Assembly (NCBI GenBank): GCA_963682175.1
Contig: OY821775.1
Span: 36,578,053 to 36,642,052 of the forward strand
DNA: 64,000 bases
Source: Triglochin maritima
Taxonomy: Eukaryota > Streptophyta > Magnoliopsida > Alismatales > Juncaginaceae
Direction: 5' to 3'
Shown here: positions 21,223 to 33,664 of the stretch, piece by piece
How the letters are laid out: each line of letters begins with the position of its first letter
Position numbering within the stretch: position 1 is the first letter of the stretch
Program-made: the position numbers and the translations under genes
The notes under the pieces: model-generated
Seen by the model: only the letters and a program-made list of their open reading frames with translations
Told to the model about the DNA's origin: nothing
The model's database searches: none

Positions 21223-22653
21223 CTTATGATTTTGTTCGACCGATTTTATATGTGTTGGACCGTTACATGACTAGAATGCTTGGATGCCCCTGGTAGTTTC
21301 CGGTCGATTGGAACCCCTGAGTCGGTCGACCGTTTGACTCATATGATTTTGACTAGACTCCAAATTTTGAACCTGTATTCGGTCGACCGGTTTTAGATTG
21401 GTGTTTGACCGTTGGGACTTAAGTAATGTGCAGAGAGTTCGACCATTGTAGACTTTCGGTCGACCAAACCTATAAGGAATGGTCGACCGGTTTGCCTATT
21501 TCGGTCTACCGTTTGCGCGCAGAACTGAATTCCAGGTGCTTGTGGTGTATCAACTTTGTCTACGGAAACCTGTGTCCTCTCTTATAGTGTGAGTTGGGAG
21601 GTGACGATGGGTACATTGCTCGTGCCGGCCCAAGGATCGCCGTGTGGAAGAGTCTTATACTTTGGTCGTGCCACATCCGTTGATGGACTGTGATGTGACG
21701 TGTTATTGCTTGACTCTTTATAGAGTAGCATGCCTGAGGGACCGCGAATCCCAATGCATGTTGATGCTTGGCTCTTAGAGCATGATGATCTTGCAGCAAT
21801 GGTCTAGACCCGTCCGATGTTGTGTCGAACGTACGTTGTACAACCGAGGTTATGTCGGCGATGCCGCCAAGGTTTTTGCCGGTGATGTTTCATCTTGTTG
21901 TGTCGTCCAATGTTGTGCTGGACGTATATTGTACCGCCGATGTTGTTCCAGAGATGATTCCTTGATTGTGCACCTATCAGGGGATGGTTGGACCGACCGG
22001 CCTACGACTCCCTTGGGGTGGTGTAGACCACGTGGTTTCGTTTGTGCATAAGTAGGGACGCTCCTCACCGATCCCTTTGGATCGAGTAGTCGTGTGTGGG
22101 GGTGCGTCGTGTACTATCCGTAAGACCGTATGTGCCTACGGTAAGTCTCCGAGGGAGACCCGATGATGTTGCTGGACTGATGTCCTTGTTGACCCTTGAG
22201 GGTTTTATTTGTTGCTGTAGGACTGATGTCCTATTTTACCCTTGGAAGGATTTGATGGATTGCTGATGATGACATGACATGCTACTAGTATGATTGGTTC
22301 ATTTACCGTACCGTTGCATTCATATAGGTGAACTTGGCATACGGGGTTTCCTAATGGGAAACTCAGGCATTGTTGTGTAATTCATGTTTCAGGACCACAA
22401 TAGGTTCTGTCTGGATGGTGACAGCGGGTACGCATATTTTAGGGTAAGGATCCTCTTCGGACTCTTCGAGGTCGTCATGATTACCTGTATCTGTCTTTCA
22501 TTGTATTGATGTAATCATATCTTTTGGCAAACTCTGTTTAATTTGGTGCACTGATTGCTTATTTATATGAGTCACATTCCCATGGATGAGTATTATCTTG
22601 AAATCTCTTGTTTATTTAAATTTTCAAATTTTCCGTTGTTTCGAGATGTTACA
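21223..22653 (+). mobile_element. 5' LTR-T of Tekay-like element, truncated at its start
   Basis: It ends CGAGATGTTACA directly before a PBS, and collinear sequence recurs at 27,976-29,322, so it is the 5' LTR of the gypsy element. The first part is missing where the sirevirus LTR abuts it. Comparison with the minus copy at 12,917-14,580 shows that several hundred bases upstream of CTTATGATTTTG are lost. Confidence 0.8.
21236..21512. repeat. CGGTCGACCG array in LTR-T (cluster 5)
   Basis: Perfect copies lie at 21,323 and 21,380. Variants include GTTCGACCG, GGTCGATTGG, GGTCGACCGG near 21,482 and CGGTCTACCG. It aligns with clusters 2 and 6 of the same LTR family. Confidence 0.85.
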
Positions 22654-22656
22654 ACT

Positions 22657-22668
22657 TGGTGTTAGAGT
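22657..22668 (+). other. decayed primer binding site, initiator tRNA-Met type
   Basis: TGGTGTTAGAGT lies three bases after the LTR end. It corresponds to TGGTATCAGAGC with four changes. The related element at 61,178 has the perfect sequence. Confidence 0.6.
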
Positions 22669-22779
22669 AGTCGGTCCCTATGTGGCTCCCAAAGAAATCA
22701 CCCTAGAGTAGTAGAGATAGGTTGCACTTTACTTTTAACATGCATTAATGGTTAATTGTGAGTTGTTTCTTCTGCCAGA

Positions 22780-23668
22780 TGCCTCCGAGACGTGTGAGGA
22801 GCGTCGTGAATGAGTGTAGTGCCAGTGATGCCACTGAGGGCACTACCTGGGATAGGTTGGGCGAGTTCCTCGAGTGTCAGTAAGTGAGAGCAGACAGGGA
22901 CAGGTGCTGAGCATGATCGCTTAAGGAGGCAGCACCTGCCTAGTTTTGATGGCAGGAGTGGCCCTAAGGTTGCAGAGGACTGGATCTGTAAGATGCAGAG
23001 GATTTTCCAGGCAATTGACTGTGTACCAGAGCGAATGGTGGACCTGACCACCAATGTTCTAGATGGTGAGGTGGCAAACTCGTGGAGGACCACATTTGCA
23101 GTGGAGTTTGCTGACAGAGATGACGTGAGTAGGGAGGAATTCCTTGGGTAGTTCAACCAGCAGTTCTTCCCGCAACACGTTAGAGACAGGAAGAATGAGT
23201 AGTTCTTGGCCCTCGAGTAGAAGGAGATGTGTCTTTCTAGGTACATCAGCAGGTTTAAGGCCCTGGAGCGTTACTGTTCTGAGACTTACGTGACACCCGA
23301 GCAGCGAGCGAAAAAGTTCATCAAGGGGCTGAGGAAGCAGCTCAGGTCGCGTGTGATTACCAGCATGCCGCAGACCCTGACGGATGCGGTGAGTTCACGA
23401 CTATCATCGATCAGGACTCTCAAGAGAATTACCAGGAGATGGGGAAGACGCCATTGAGCATAAGAGAACATGTAGTTGGACGTTCCACCGGGAACCCGGG
23501 CAAGAGGCCCCAGGTTGTTGGAGGAGGAGCACACCAGTCTGGTGCGTGCAATACTTGCGAGAGATTTCATCTGGGCCAGGAGTGCCCTCGGGGTACTGGT
23601 GCATGCTTGGGATGCGGTCAAATGGGCCACTACATTCGGGAGTGCCCCGAGCAGGTAGGGCGAGCCTA
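22780..23668 (+). pseudogene. Tekay-like Ty3/gypsy gag remnant
   Basis: Gag starts MPPRRVRSVVNE at 22,780. It continues through EDWICKMQRIFQAIDC, the capsid segment FNQQFFPQHVRDRKNE and YISRFKALERYCSETYV, as in Del/Tekay gag proteins. The nucleocapsid part near 23,550-23,650 has ACLGCGQMGHYIRECP, a CCHC zinc knuckle, preceded by a second Cys/His cluster (CNTCERFHLGQEC). Several codons are stops (for example after ECQ and EFLG) and at least one frameshift occurs, so the gene is dead. Many stops are TAG where CAG or TGG is expected, which fits C-to-T decay. Confidence 0.85.
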
Positions 23669-23819
23669 GCAAGAGGCCGGGTCCACCAGTCACAGGGAAG
23701 AGTAAAGGCAACAGGTATGTCGTTCCGCAGGGCCAGACCAAGAGTGTTGGGCGAGTCTTCACCGTTGGGTTGAGGAGGCCAAGGGCTCCAACACTGTTGT
23801 GGAAGGTACCCTTTTATTT

Positions 23820-24380
23820 CAAGTTTGGTTGCTCATGTTTTATTTGATTACGGCGCACACACTCCTTCATTTCGGAGAAGTTTTCTTTCGAGTTAAATCA
23901 GACTCCTGAGCTACTGACTGATGTGTTGGAAGTCAGTACGCCCATGGGTAAGGTGGGCATTGTGGGGAGCTTTCTCCCCAGCACCACAGTTGTTTCGGGA
24001 GACCATGATTTTCCGGCAGATATGGTCTTGCTACTGATGGAGGAGTACGACATCATACTGGGGATTGACTGACTATCATAGTCCGATGTGTAAGTGTTTT
24101 GCCATGAGAGGAAGATCCTTATTCCGAGGAAGGACTTGCCCGATGTGTTGATCAGAGGGACGAGGAGTAGAGGAGGTCGTTTGATTGTGTCTGCGGTTAA
24201 GACACCGAAGCTGATGCATCAGGGTTGCAGAGCGTTTGTGTCTACTCTGATTGTTCCTAATCCTGAGACAAGGAGGCTGGTGGATATAGAAGTTGTACAG
24301 GAGTTTCCAGAGGTGTTTCCTGCAGGGATTCCTAGTTTACCGCCGCACTGAGAGATTGAATTTGGCATTTGAGTTAGTGG
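23820..24380 (+). pseudogene. Ty3/gypsy aspartic protease remnant
   Basis: Near 23,835 the sequence encodes VLFDYGAHTL, where an active protease has DSGA, so the Ser after the catalytic Asp is Tyr. It continues with GDHDFPADMVLLLMEEYDIILGID, the conserved C-terminal part of the domain. Linker sequence before RT then follows (VDIEVVQEFPEVFPAGIPSLPP near 24,280-24,350). Stops interrupt it. Confidence 0.75.
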
Positions 24381-25170
24381 CTGGCACGACACCGCAGTTG
24401 AAGGCTCCGCATCAGATGACACCTACTGAGTTGACCGAGCTGAAGAAGCAGTTGCAGGAGTTGATGGACTCCGGATTTATCCGACCGAGTGTTTCACCTT
24501 GGGGAGCACCTGTGTTTTTTTGAAGAAGAAGGAAGGGTCGTTGCAGATGTGCATCGACTTCAGGATGTTGAATAAGGTCACCGTCAGGAATTGGTACCAT
24601 TTGGCCAGGATTGTGGATTTGTTTGACCAGTTGCTGACGGCGAGAGTGTTCTCGAAGATAGATCTGCATTCCGGTTATCATCAGTTGAGGATCAGAGAGC
24701 CAGATGTCCACAAGACAACATTCCGGACACGGTACAGGCACTACGAGTTCTTGGTGATGTCGTTTGGACTAACGAATGCACCTGCAACATTCATGGACCT
24801 GATGAATAGGACTTTTTGGTCGTATTTCGACAGATTCATCATTGTCTTTGTGGACGACATCTTGGTTTACTCAACTGACAGGGAGCAGCATCGGGAGCAC
24901 CTGAGGATTGTGCTTGGCATCTTGAGAGATCAGCAACTCTATTGTAAGTACACTAAGTGCGAGTTTTGGTTGGATCAGGTGGTATTTTTGAGGCACATTG
25001 TGTCAGCGGATGGGATATCAGTGGATCCGCCGAAGGTTGAGACTGTGACTCAGTGGAGAGCCCCGACGAGCGTAGCGGAGATCAGGAGCTTTGTAGGAGT
25101 CGTTAGGTATTACAGATGGTTTATTCAGGATTTCTCCAGGCTTGCGTCGTCACTGACGGCGTTGGCGTAG
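24381..25170 (+). pseudogene. Ty3/gypsy reverse transcriptage domain, long open portion
   Basis: The frame is open for 223 codons at 24,499-25,170. It carries [54 protein letters not shown] and the catalytic FVDDILVYS at 24,847-24,873, with both aspartates kept. The N-terminal part (24,381-24,498, with [20 protein letters not shown] and WGAPVFF) is in another frame. A TAG ends the open part before the connection to RNase H. The polymerase motifs are therefore intact although the gene as a whole is not. This is the reverse transcriptase domain of a Tekay-like element. Confidence 0.9.
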
Positions 25171-25659
25171 AAGGGCGTCAAGTTTGTTAGGTCCCAGAAG
25201 TGTGAGGACAACTTTCAGGAGTTGAAGAGGCGACTGACGATAGCCCCGATTCTGACACTACCGAGTGACAGCAGAGGCTATGTGATTTACAGTGATGCAT
25301 CAGAGATTGGCTTGGGCTGTGTTCTGATGCAGCACGAGAAGGTGGTGGCGTATGCTTCGAGGCAGCTGAAGGTGCACGAGAAGAACTACCCTACTCATGA
25401 TTTGGAGTTAGCAGAGGTGGTTCACGCGTTTGAAGACTTGACAACATTATCTTTATGGAGAGCAGTTCGAGGTCCAGAGCCTGAAGTATATATTCTCGCA
25501 GAAGGAGCTGAATATGAGGCAGCGCAAATGGCTCGAGTTCATTAAGGATTACGACTTCACCATCTCCTATCATCCGGGGAAGGCGATTCTGTTGCAGATG
25601 CACTGAGCAGGAAGGTGGAGGTGGCAGTTGCGAGTTTGTGCATTCAGGAGTGGAGGCTA
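25171..25659 (+). pseudogene. Ty3/gypsy RNase H remnant
   Basis: The segment encodes [20 protein letters not shown], then [20 protein letters not shown] and [15 protein letters not shown], the usual gypsy RNase H order. A frameshift near 25,440 and another near 25,585 are needed to follow it through [19 protein letters not shown] and YHPGKA to [10 protein letters not shown]. The coding sequence is then split by the solo LTR at 25,660 and resumes at 27,107. Confidence 0.85.
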
Positions 25660-27101
25660 TGATTGACATCATTTCATGCTTATATTTGTCTCTTATATCC
25701 ATTATCTTTCACCTAAAGAATGCTATGTAACGAGTTTTATATTTAGTTTTCAGGAATAAATTTGTTTGAAGAGATGAAGCATAAAATGACCCAAAAGCAG
25801 GGAAAAAAGACTGAATTGTGAGACCTGAGAACTAAGATGCAAGGGAGAAGGACCTGGACATAAGACCAAATGACCAAAGAGCAAAACAAAATACTCCACG
25901 GCATCATGAGGAGTATTTTGACAATTCTATTCGGGTCGGAGCTCCAACAAGCAAAGTAGATGCATAAAAGATCACCAAAGACATCCAAAAAAGCCCAGAA
26001 GAAAACTTAGCGGGATCCGAACCATATAGACCCCCAATTGGCGGTCCAGGACCGCTAATTGGTGGTCCAAGACCGCTAATTGGCGGTCCATGTTGGCCCA
26101 AATCCGCTAAATTTTTTCCAGCACATGTATTAGAGGTGGGTCGCGTATTAGTGTGTATTTAGTCCATTTCTGGTATTTGTTTAGTCCCACATCGAGGGAT
26201 TGTCCCGGATTACCTTTTCCTATGGCTATAAATAGAACTCCTCACCTTCTATTGTAATCACTCCATATTTTAAGTGACTATTCTTCCTACTAGAAGTGAG
26301 GCCTTGAAGCACACACTAAAGTAGGAGGATGCTACTTGAAATGTGAGTCATTTGTTAAATAAAAGTTTCTTCATTATGTTGTTTGTTTCTTGTTGTTTGT
26401 TTTACTTTGTTTAATTTCATTTCATTAGTTTTCGTAGCTTAGTTAATATGCTTTCTTTGCTTAGTTTAATAATTAGTGTAATGTGTAGTGAGTAGTTTCA
26501 TCCCTTTGGGGGTGGAGTAGATGTTCATACATGCATTAGAGAATGAAATGAATGCTTTATTTACAATGTGTTGATAAAACATGAATGTATGCTTGCTTGT
26601 TTAGGATAGAATTTATAACTTGATGAGTTTTGCCAAAATGATTAGACACCTCTCATGCTTGTTTAGGTTCTGAAATAAACAACTTGCATATGTAAATGTT
26701 AATCAACTAGGTTGGTGAATAGATTGATAGGTTTTGCCATAACATTTAGACACTTCCTTCGCATGATAACACCACCTTCATTTGTGCTTAAAGAATGTGT
26801 TCAACACCCACCTCTTTGCATGTGTGCACTCACTCCACCCCTTAGGGGTTTTCCACTTCTGTATTCCAGCACTCTTCTTTCATTCTTAGTTAAGTTTTAG
26901 TTAATCGTTTGTTGCTTTCTTTCACATTTTGTATTTCGTAGTGTAGCGTAGCGTAGAGTAGCATACTCAACTATCTTCTCCATTTTTCTCTCCACTTGAT
27001 TTCGTGCAAACGAGACGCTGCTCACCTCCCTGAGGATGACCCGTATTTTCCACCGTTTCAACGCGGCCGTGCACTTGTGGTTTAATATAAAACGTTCAAC
27101 A
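25660..27101 (+). mobile_element. solo LTR-B inside the Tekay-like pol
   Basis: It begins TGATTGACATCATTTCATG and ends AAAACGTTCAACA. It is flanked by a perfect 5-bp target duplication, ggcta at 25,655-25,659 and 27,102-27,106. Coding sequence for the RNase H to integrase linker stops at the left edge and continues at the right edge. A TATA box (GGCTATAAATAGAAC) lies near 26,224. It is a clear solo LTR. Confidence 0.95.
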
Positions 27102-27975
27102 GGCTACTCGAGATGTTGTCAGAGTGGAGGTCGTTCATAGAGGGCTCTGAGAGGGCAGTGATTGTTGGGCTTCGGGTGGAGCTGTAAACCGTCTCGCAAG
27201 TTGTTCAGGCTCAACATGATGATGAGTTAGCTGCCAGAGATGGATCATACTTCAGTATGGGTGTTGATGGTGGTCTGAGGTTCAGGAGTCGGATGTGGGT
27301 GCCAAAGGTCGATGGGCTGAGATATGACATCATATAGGAGGCACACCGAGCGAGATATATCATTCACCCGGGGAGTACGAAGATGTATAAGGACCTGCAG
27401 CGGAACTTCTGGTGGAAGGGCATAAAGAGCGATATTGTAGAGTTCATGGACCGATGCTTAGCCTATCAGCAGGTGAAGATTGAGGATCAACAACCAGTAG
27501 GGCCGATGTAGTGTTTTGATCTACCAGAGTGGAAGTGGGAGCACGTGACGATGGATTTGTCACAGGGCTGCCGAAGATGAGGAGATTCCACGACGTAATT
27601 TGGGTGATAGTCGATTGAATCACCAAGTCGGCACACTTCTTAGCTATCAGGATCATGTTGCCTCTGGAGGGTCTAGCTAAGTTGTACGTGAAGGAGATAG
27701 TCAGGCTGCACCGAGTACCAGTGAGTGCCATCTCTGATTGAGATCCCAGATTCACATCCAAATTTTGGGGAAGTCTACAATAGACATTGGGGACACGTCT
27801 GAGGTTCAGCACAACATTTCACCCACAACATCCATACCTTGGAGGATAGGCCGAGAGCATGCACACTGGATTGGGTAGGACACCGTTGCTACCGCAGTTT
27901 TCGGGTCTTCACAACGTCTTTCACGTATCGATGCTGAGGAAGTACGTTGCAGATCCAGCTAACGTGATCACCGGG
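27102..27975 (+). pseudogene. Ty3/gypsy integrase remnant
   Basis: The H2C2 zinc region reads IHPGSTKMYKDLQRNFWWK followed by CLAYQQVK, where the second Cys of the usual CLTCQ is Tyr. The core begins WEHVTMDLSQG and continues in other frames with KSAHFLAIRI and FTSKFWGSLQ. The C-terminal part has VFHVSMLRKYVADPANVIT near 27,915-27,970, typical of chromovirus integrases. No chromodomain follows; the sequence passes directly into LTR-T. Many stops and frameshifts are present. Confidence 0.85.
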
Positions 27976-29322
27976 ACCCCTGAGTTGGTCGACCGTTGGT
28001 CTCATATGATTTTGACCAGACTCCGGATTTTGACCCCGTATTCGGTCAACCAGTTTTAGATTGGTGTTCTACCGTTGGGACTTAAGTAATGCACAGAGAG
28101 TTCGACCGTTGCAGACTTTCGGTCGACCAAACCTTTTGGGAATGGTCGACCAGATTGCCTATTTTGTTCCACCCTTTGTGTGCAGAACTGAATTCCTGGT
28201 CCTTGTGTTGTCTCAACTCTGTCCACGGAAACTCGTGTCCTTGCTTGGAGTGTGAGCCGAGAGGTGACGACGGGTACGTTGCTCATGCCTGCCCAGGGAC
28301 TGCCGTGTAGAAGAGTGTGATACTTGGGTCGTGCCACCTTCGTTGATGGACTGTGGTGTGACGTGTTATTGCCTGACTCTCTGTAGAGTAGCATACCTAA
28401 GGGATAGCGGATCCCAATGCATGTTGATGCTCGGCTCTTGGAGCATGATGACCCTGCAGACTATGGTCTGGACCCGTCCGATGTTGTGCCGGACGTATGT
28501 AATACCGCCGAGGTTTCCCAGCGATTCCGCCGAGGTTTGTACCGGCGATGATGTTGCCGACGATGTTCCAGCTTGTTGTGCCTTCCAATGTTGTGTTGGA
28601 CGTATGTTGTACCGTCGATGTTGTTCTGGCGATGATTCCTCGATTGTGCACCTATCGGGGGATGGTTGGACTGACCACGCTACGACTCCGTTGGGGTGGT
28701 GTAGACCACGTGGTTTCGTTTGTGTGGAATGTGGACGCCCCTCACCCATCCCTTTGGCTCGAGTAGTCGCTTGTGGGGGTGCGTCACGTACTATTCGTAA
28801 GACCGTATGTGCCTACGGTAGGTCTCCGAGGGATACCCGATGTTGTTGCTGGACTAATGTCCTTGTTGACCCTTGAGGGTATTTTATTTGTTGTTGTAAG
28901 AATGATATCTTGTTTTACCCTTGGAGGGATTTGATGCATTTGCTGATGATGACATGGCATGCTACTAGTATGATAGATTCATTTACCATACCGTTGCATT
29001 CATATAGGTGAGCTTGACATACAGGATTTTCTAATGGGAAACTTAGGCATTGTTGTTTGATTCATGTTTCAGGACCGCAATAAGTTCTGTGTGGGTGGTG
29101 ACAGTGAGCATGCACATTTTGGGGTCATATCCTCTTCGGACTCTTCGAGGTCGTCATGATTACTTGTATCTGTCTTTCGTTGTATTGATGTTTTCGGAAA
29201 CTCTCTTTTATTTGGTGCACCGATTGATTATTTATATGAGAAACATTCTCATTGATGAGTATTATCTTGAAATCTCTTGTTTATTTAAATTTTCAAATTT
29301 TCCACTATTTTGGGATGTTACA
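27976..29322 (+). mobile_element. 3' LTR-T of Tekay-like element, truncated at its start
   Basis: It is collinear with 21,306-22,653 from ACCCCTGAGT onwards and ends GGGATGTTACA. The first several hundred bases of the LTR, the polypurine tract and the end of integrase are missing, so a deletion joins integrase to mid-LTR. The long open frames at 28,331-28,876 and on the opposite strand lie in LTR sequence and are not genes. Confidence 0.8.
27985..28155. repeat. decayed GGTCGACCG motifs in 3' LTR-T (cluster 6)
   Basis: Variants TTGGTCGACCGTT, CGGTCAACCAG, GTTCGACCG, CGGTCGACCAA and TGGTCGACCAG align with cluster 5. No perfect 10-base copy remains. Confidence 0.7.
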
Positions 29323-30265
29323 TTGAATGTGTGTGCAAATGAAGTCAACAAGGATTTATAAGCAAGGATTCAAATAAGGTTTGGTCTTGAAGTGAGTCTT
29401 CTACATACTTGTATGGAGCACGACATGAAGGAAGGAGGGGAAAGAGGGAGAATCCTCTATTATGGGATGTGTACTATGTTATGCTGGTACTACCTTCAAC
29501 ATCTATGTGATACATACTCATATGTATAAGATAATTGCTTTTAAAATGGGATGAGTGTTTAACATGGGGTGTTGTGTTTAACAAAGAAAATGAAAACAAC
29601 AAAAACTCGTGGAAAAAAAAAAACAACAGATCCTACGGGGAAAGCAATGTAGTGTTCCATGCTAAATGACGTGTGGTAGCACAGCTGCAGAAACATACTT
29701 GGACAATCCATATTCAGGCATCATATAAAGTGATTGTATAATGATGTTGTGATCATGGCAGGGGGAGAGTCTCAGAGCACTCGAGACTCTCCTATCACCT
29801 TTGCAATCTTTAGGTTTAGAAGGAGAGGGGGCTTCAAAAAGAACAAATCAAAAATGGTTTTAGAAACAAATGTAAATGGGAGTCGAGAACTATTTTCTAA
29901 CAAAAGTTAAATAAGTTGAAAACATGTAAAAAAAAAGAAAAGAAAACGTGGGAAATAAAGTTAGAGTGTTTGGAACTATCAAGAAACTAAAACAGGCGAC
30001 TAAAGACAGAATGTTAGGTTTGTTAGCTTTATTACAACCAGTGGTATGTATGTTAGCTCACTATTAATCGGTGGTTTGTTAGAAAACATGCGAAAGTAAA
30101 GCTCATCGGTAGCTATTTTAGTCTCTTTCAAGCAGTGCTTGGTTGTTAGCTCTCTGTTATGAAAGCCTTAATATTTTGTCACTTGACTAATACTTTGTAG
30201 ATCTGTGGTTGGAAATATCTATGAAACATAACTACTTTCATATCAGAAACGAATTTTTTGTGTGA
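29323..30265. other. no recognisable gene; purine-rich tracts
   Basis: This is AT-rich DNA with no supported ORF. Purine-rich runs near 29,432-29,450, 29,760 (GGCAGGGGGAGAGTC) and 29,822 resemble retroelement polypurine tracts, but I find no LTR boundary beside them. Confidence 0.4.
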
Positions 30266-30726
30266 TTAAGGTCTTGTTTGCGCTAGAGAAAATGTTGGAA
30301 AAGGAATTTATTTTCCTTCTAACCAAGTTTCTATTGTTTTTGCATGTTATTGGAACATGTTGGAAAATTAAGAACTTTCATTATTTGTCTTAGATTTATT
30401 AACAAGATATTGTTAAGGTTTAGATAAATTTTAGTAAGTAATTTTTGGTGTATTTGTACAATTTTACGATATATTATTATAAATATTTTAAAAAATAATG
30501 TAATTTGTATTTGTTTATTTAAAAATTGTTTTAGTGTTATTATAATTAATTTTTTTGTATAATATATATCATTATTAAGTTATCCACATGTTTATACATG
30601 ATTCTTGGTTTTTCTGCATTGTATTTTGGTTTCCTAAAGGGAACATAAAAAATAGAGGGAAAATATTCCTATTCATTCAAGATGACAGAGGAAAACAGAA
30701 ATGAAAATATTTTCTTTATAGTGCGA
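30266..30726. mobile_element. MITE-like element, related to 63,154-63,850
   Basis: The left part (GTCTTGTTTGCGCTAGAG, then GGAAAAGGAATTTATTTTCC) resembles the left end of the element at 63,154, and the right part has GGGAAAATATTCC and ATTTTCTTTATAG. The ends are too diverged to fix the boundaries or the target duplication. Confidence 0.35.
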
Positions 30727-32311
30727 TGAAGATCTAGCAAAAAGAAACTATTTTTCCCGTTATTTACCATGTTCGCAATCCCCTCCCCCAATAATTGGTC
30801 AGTGGGAGCAAATTCGGAAGCAACAAGTAGCAACGAGTATCACACGTAAGTAGCTTCTTTGACTTTATAGTTGACATGATTTAATATGTGCCATGAAGCT
30901 AAAATCATGATTTTATAGTGAAATAATTTATCGTAGTTGGACATAATTGATAAATGTTTCAAAATTGATTCTCCTCCGGAATCAAATGCTTCGTTGTAAG
31001 GCTCACGTAATTCCTTTCTCCTTTGGAATAAAAAAACATTGAACACTATTCATGGATTCTAGAAGAAAATGTCCATTTAACCTTGATACTTTTCATGGAT
31101 TTCCCCCCACCCCAATTCTCTCTCTCTTTTATAAGATTGAAATGCCTAAGTATGTGAAATGAATGTGTTCTAAAATTTACTTTTAAATGTCTTTTATTAT
31201 ATATTGAATGTATTGAAAATTTTGTTTTTTGATTAATGAAATCGTCTTTAGAAGTGTTAAGGAATATACTCTTAGTCCTTAACCGTAGAGTTCTAAAAGA
31301 TAATGATTTACATAAATCAAAAGTTATTCACAGTCATGTTAATTAACATGAGACATTGATTACCGAGTTAAGATTGTCATGTGGTTAAAAGAGATATTGT
31401 AGTTCTACAAATATTTAACAACACGAGTATAAGAAATAGAAAATATTTCTTTCATATATTGAATTGACCTAACAAATGAAACATTGTGGAATTGTATTTG
31501 TGTCATTAATGTTTCATTATGTCTTTGAATCCTAAGATACGAGACCTATATGTTTTGACATAAGGAATGTATGATTTGATTATTATCAAAAACTATCATT
31601 GCATATAGTGATAAATGTATTAGTTGGTTATACACAACTTGTGGAGGAAAATGTGATATGTCAAAAGATTATCATTGCCCCTCTTGACATGAGTGATGAT
31701 ATTGCTGGACCCCTTAATGAAGCAAAATTATAATGTGTACAATATAACTTGTGTATAGATACATATTTATAATTAGCTTAAGAGATCAAGAAATGAATAT
31801 ATAATATAAAGATGACACATTTCTACTTTGTATAATATTCTCGATATTACGAGGTAAGGGATGGACACAAGTGATATTACATATAACTAAATGGATCATG
31901 TTTAGTTTGAGTAAACAAAACCTCTTTGTTATTTAGGTAACTATAATGTGTAGTTAATACCACTTATAGTTTATGATATAGAGTATTTTGTATCATTGCC
32001 AACATAACTTAAATCCTCCTATAAGTCACACCACAGAATTGGAAAATAAGGAATTTGATTTCACATTTTATATGATGTATTGAAATACATGTGGTAAAAT
32101 ATTAAAGCAATGTGTCGTAAAATATTAAATCAATGTGGTAAAATACATGTATTGAAATACATGTGGTTAGGATATTCAATAAATTTATATGAGATGTATA
32201 TATATTATGAGGTATAATGTTTGACATTATATATGATAATATATTACATAATGTAATGTGATCCACAACATTATAAAATATAAATGATCTAAAACCCCAA
32301 AGATAAGATTT
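30727..32311. other. AT-rich non-coding DNA
   Basis: I see no gene. A short self-repeating stretch near 32,080-32,165 repeats ATACATGTGGT and GTGGTAAAAT two or three times. Sequence near 31,260-32,050 looks like decayed retroelement non-coding DNA, but I cannot place it in a family. Confidence 0.4.
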
Positions 32312-33080
32312 TGTTGGATATTGATCCAAAATTGGATAAAGTCAAAAATAGTGAAAAACAATCGAACGTTTTTCGGGAACCGGTCAACCGAATTTAACAA
32401 TAACTTTTAAATTCGAAAACGGTCGATCGGTTGGACGCGTGGTTTGACAAAAAATAATAGGACATTTTTCTGTTGTGAAATGGTCGACCGATGTGGGTCG
32501 TGGTTCGAAACGAAATTATCAGGAGCTTTTTTGGTAAAGATTCGGTCGACCAACTGGGAATACGGTCCGACCAAAATTGTCGATTTTTAACCGATCGATC
32601 CAAGGATTGGTTGTTTCGGTCGACCATTTTGCATGGTTTTGCTTGAATTAGATAATTTTCTGATCATGGGTTGGATTTGTTCCAATTTGGTCATAGGAGG
32701 TTCAAACATGATTACTTGTCGAAATATGATTGATTTAGGATCATGTGTGAGTGAGTTACAATTGATGTGGGATGGAGGAAACACTATGAATAGGTCCCTC
32801 ATATCTTCCTTATTTAGATGAACGCAAAAATTCTTTTATCCATATTTCCTCACCCAATCCATCCGAAAATACCCTTGTTAGTCACGTGTTTGTGAGATTA
32901 AATTCTCTGGAGCATTGAAGGGGTAATTAGCTAGATTCTAGCCTTAAATTAGAGATCGATTGACTAGCTCTGATCTCTCTAATCTTGTTTAGAGTTTGGT
33001 AAACACTTGGAGGAATTCTGAGGTGATCCAACATGCAAGCAATCTTCCTATCGGTAAAAAGGCTTCAATATACCCTAGGT
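32312..33080 (+). mobile_element. probable decayed copia-type LTR with palindrome cluster
   Basis: A start TGTTGGATATTGATCC is followed within 50 bp by a cluster of GGTCGACC-like motifs (32,360-32,640: CGGTCAACCG, CGGTCGATCGG, TGGTCGACCG, CGGTCGACCA twice). The placement resembles the sirevirus LTRs. The 3' end and any PBS are not clear. Confidence 0.4.
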
Positions 33081-33664
33081 ATGATCCAATATATGTATTT
33101 CAATATTAAATAGTTTATTATATATATTGAAACACAATTAGGAATTTTGTACATAAAATTGTTGAATTTTTTAAGAAAATCGATCCTAAATGCTTGTAAT
33201 TGTTTTAAAAATATACACAAGTATAGGCCACAAAATCCTACAGTATGGTCTACATGAGGGTGTTGATTTTTTGGGTAATCATGAAGTAATTTTGATGATT
33301 TAGGCAAACATATCACTAAATATCGATTAATCAAATATAACTTGCACACATGCATACTATTGCTCATATTGTATAACTATTGCATGTACTAAGTTTTAAT
33401 TTTGGAGAAAGGAAACTTCAACTAACATATGCAACAAACAAATTAAGAAATGAAGGCTAATCAATTGTAATTTTTTTTCTTGAGTCCGTAGGAAATATTG
33501 TAAACTTGAGCATTTTAGTTGGTTTCTCTTCATACACTCACACTATGATACATCTATAAGAAACACACACAAATTTCTCATTATTTTGACTTCAATAGGG
33601 TACTCAAACCTAACCTGAAAAACAACCCAAAATTTGTGCAAAGTAGTAGACCATTGGAAGGCTT

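Noticed and set aside
28331..28876. 181-codon open frame
   Set aside because: It lies wholly in LTR-T, and the homologous LTR at 21,600-22,140 is open only in shorter or different frames.
29822..29840. Polypurine tract of another sirevirus
   Set aside because: Purine runs occur, but no LTR start follows and no coding remnant precedes.
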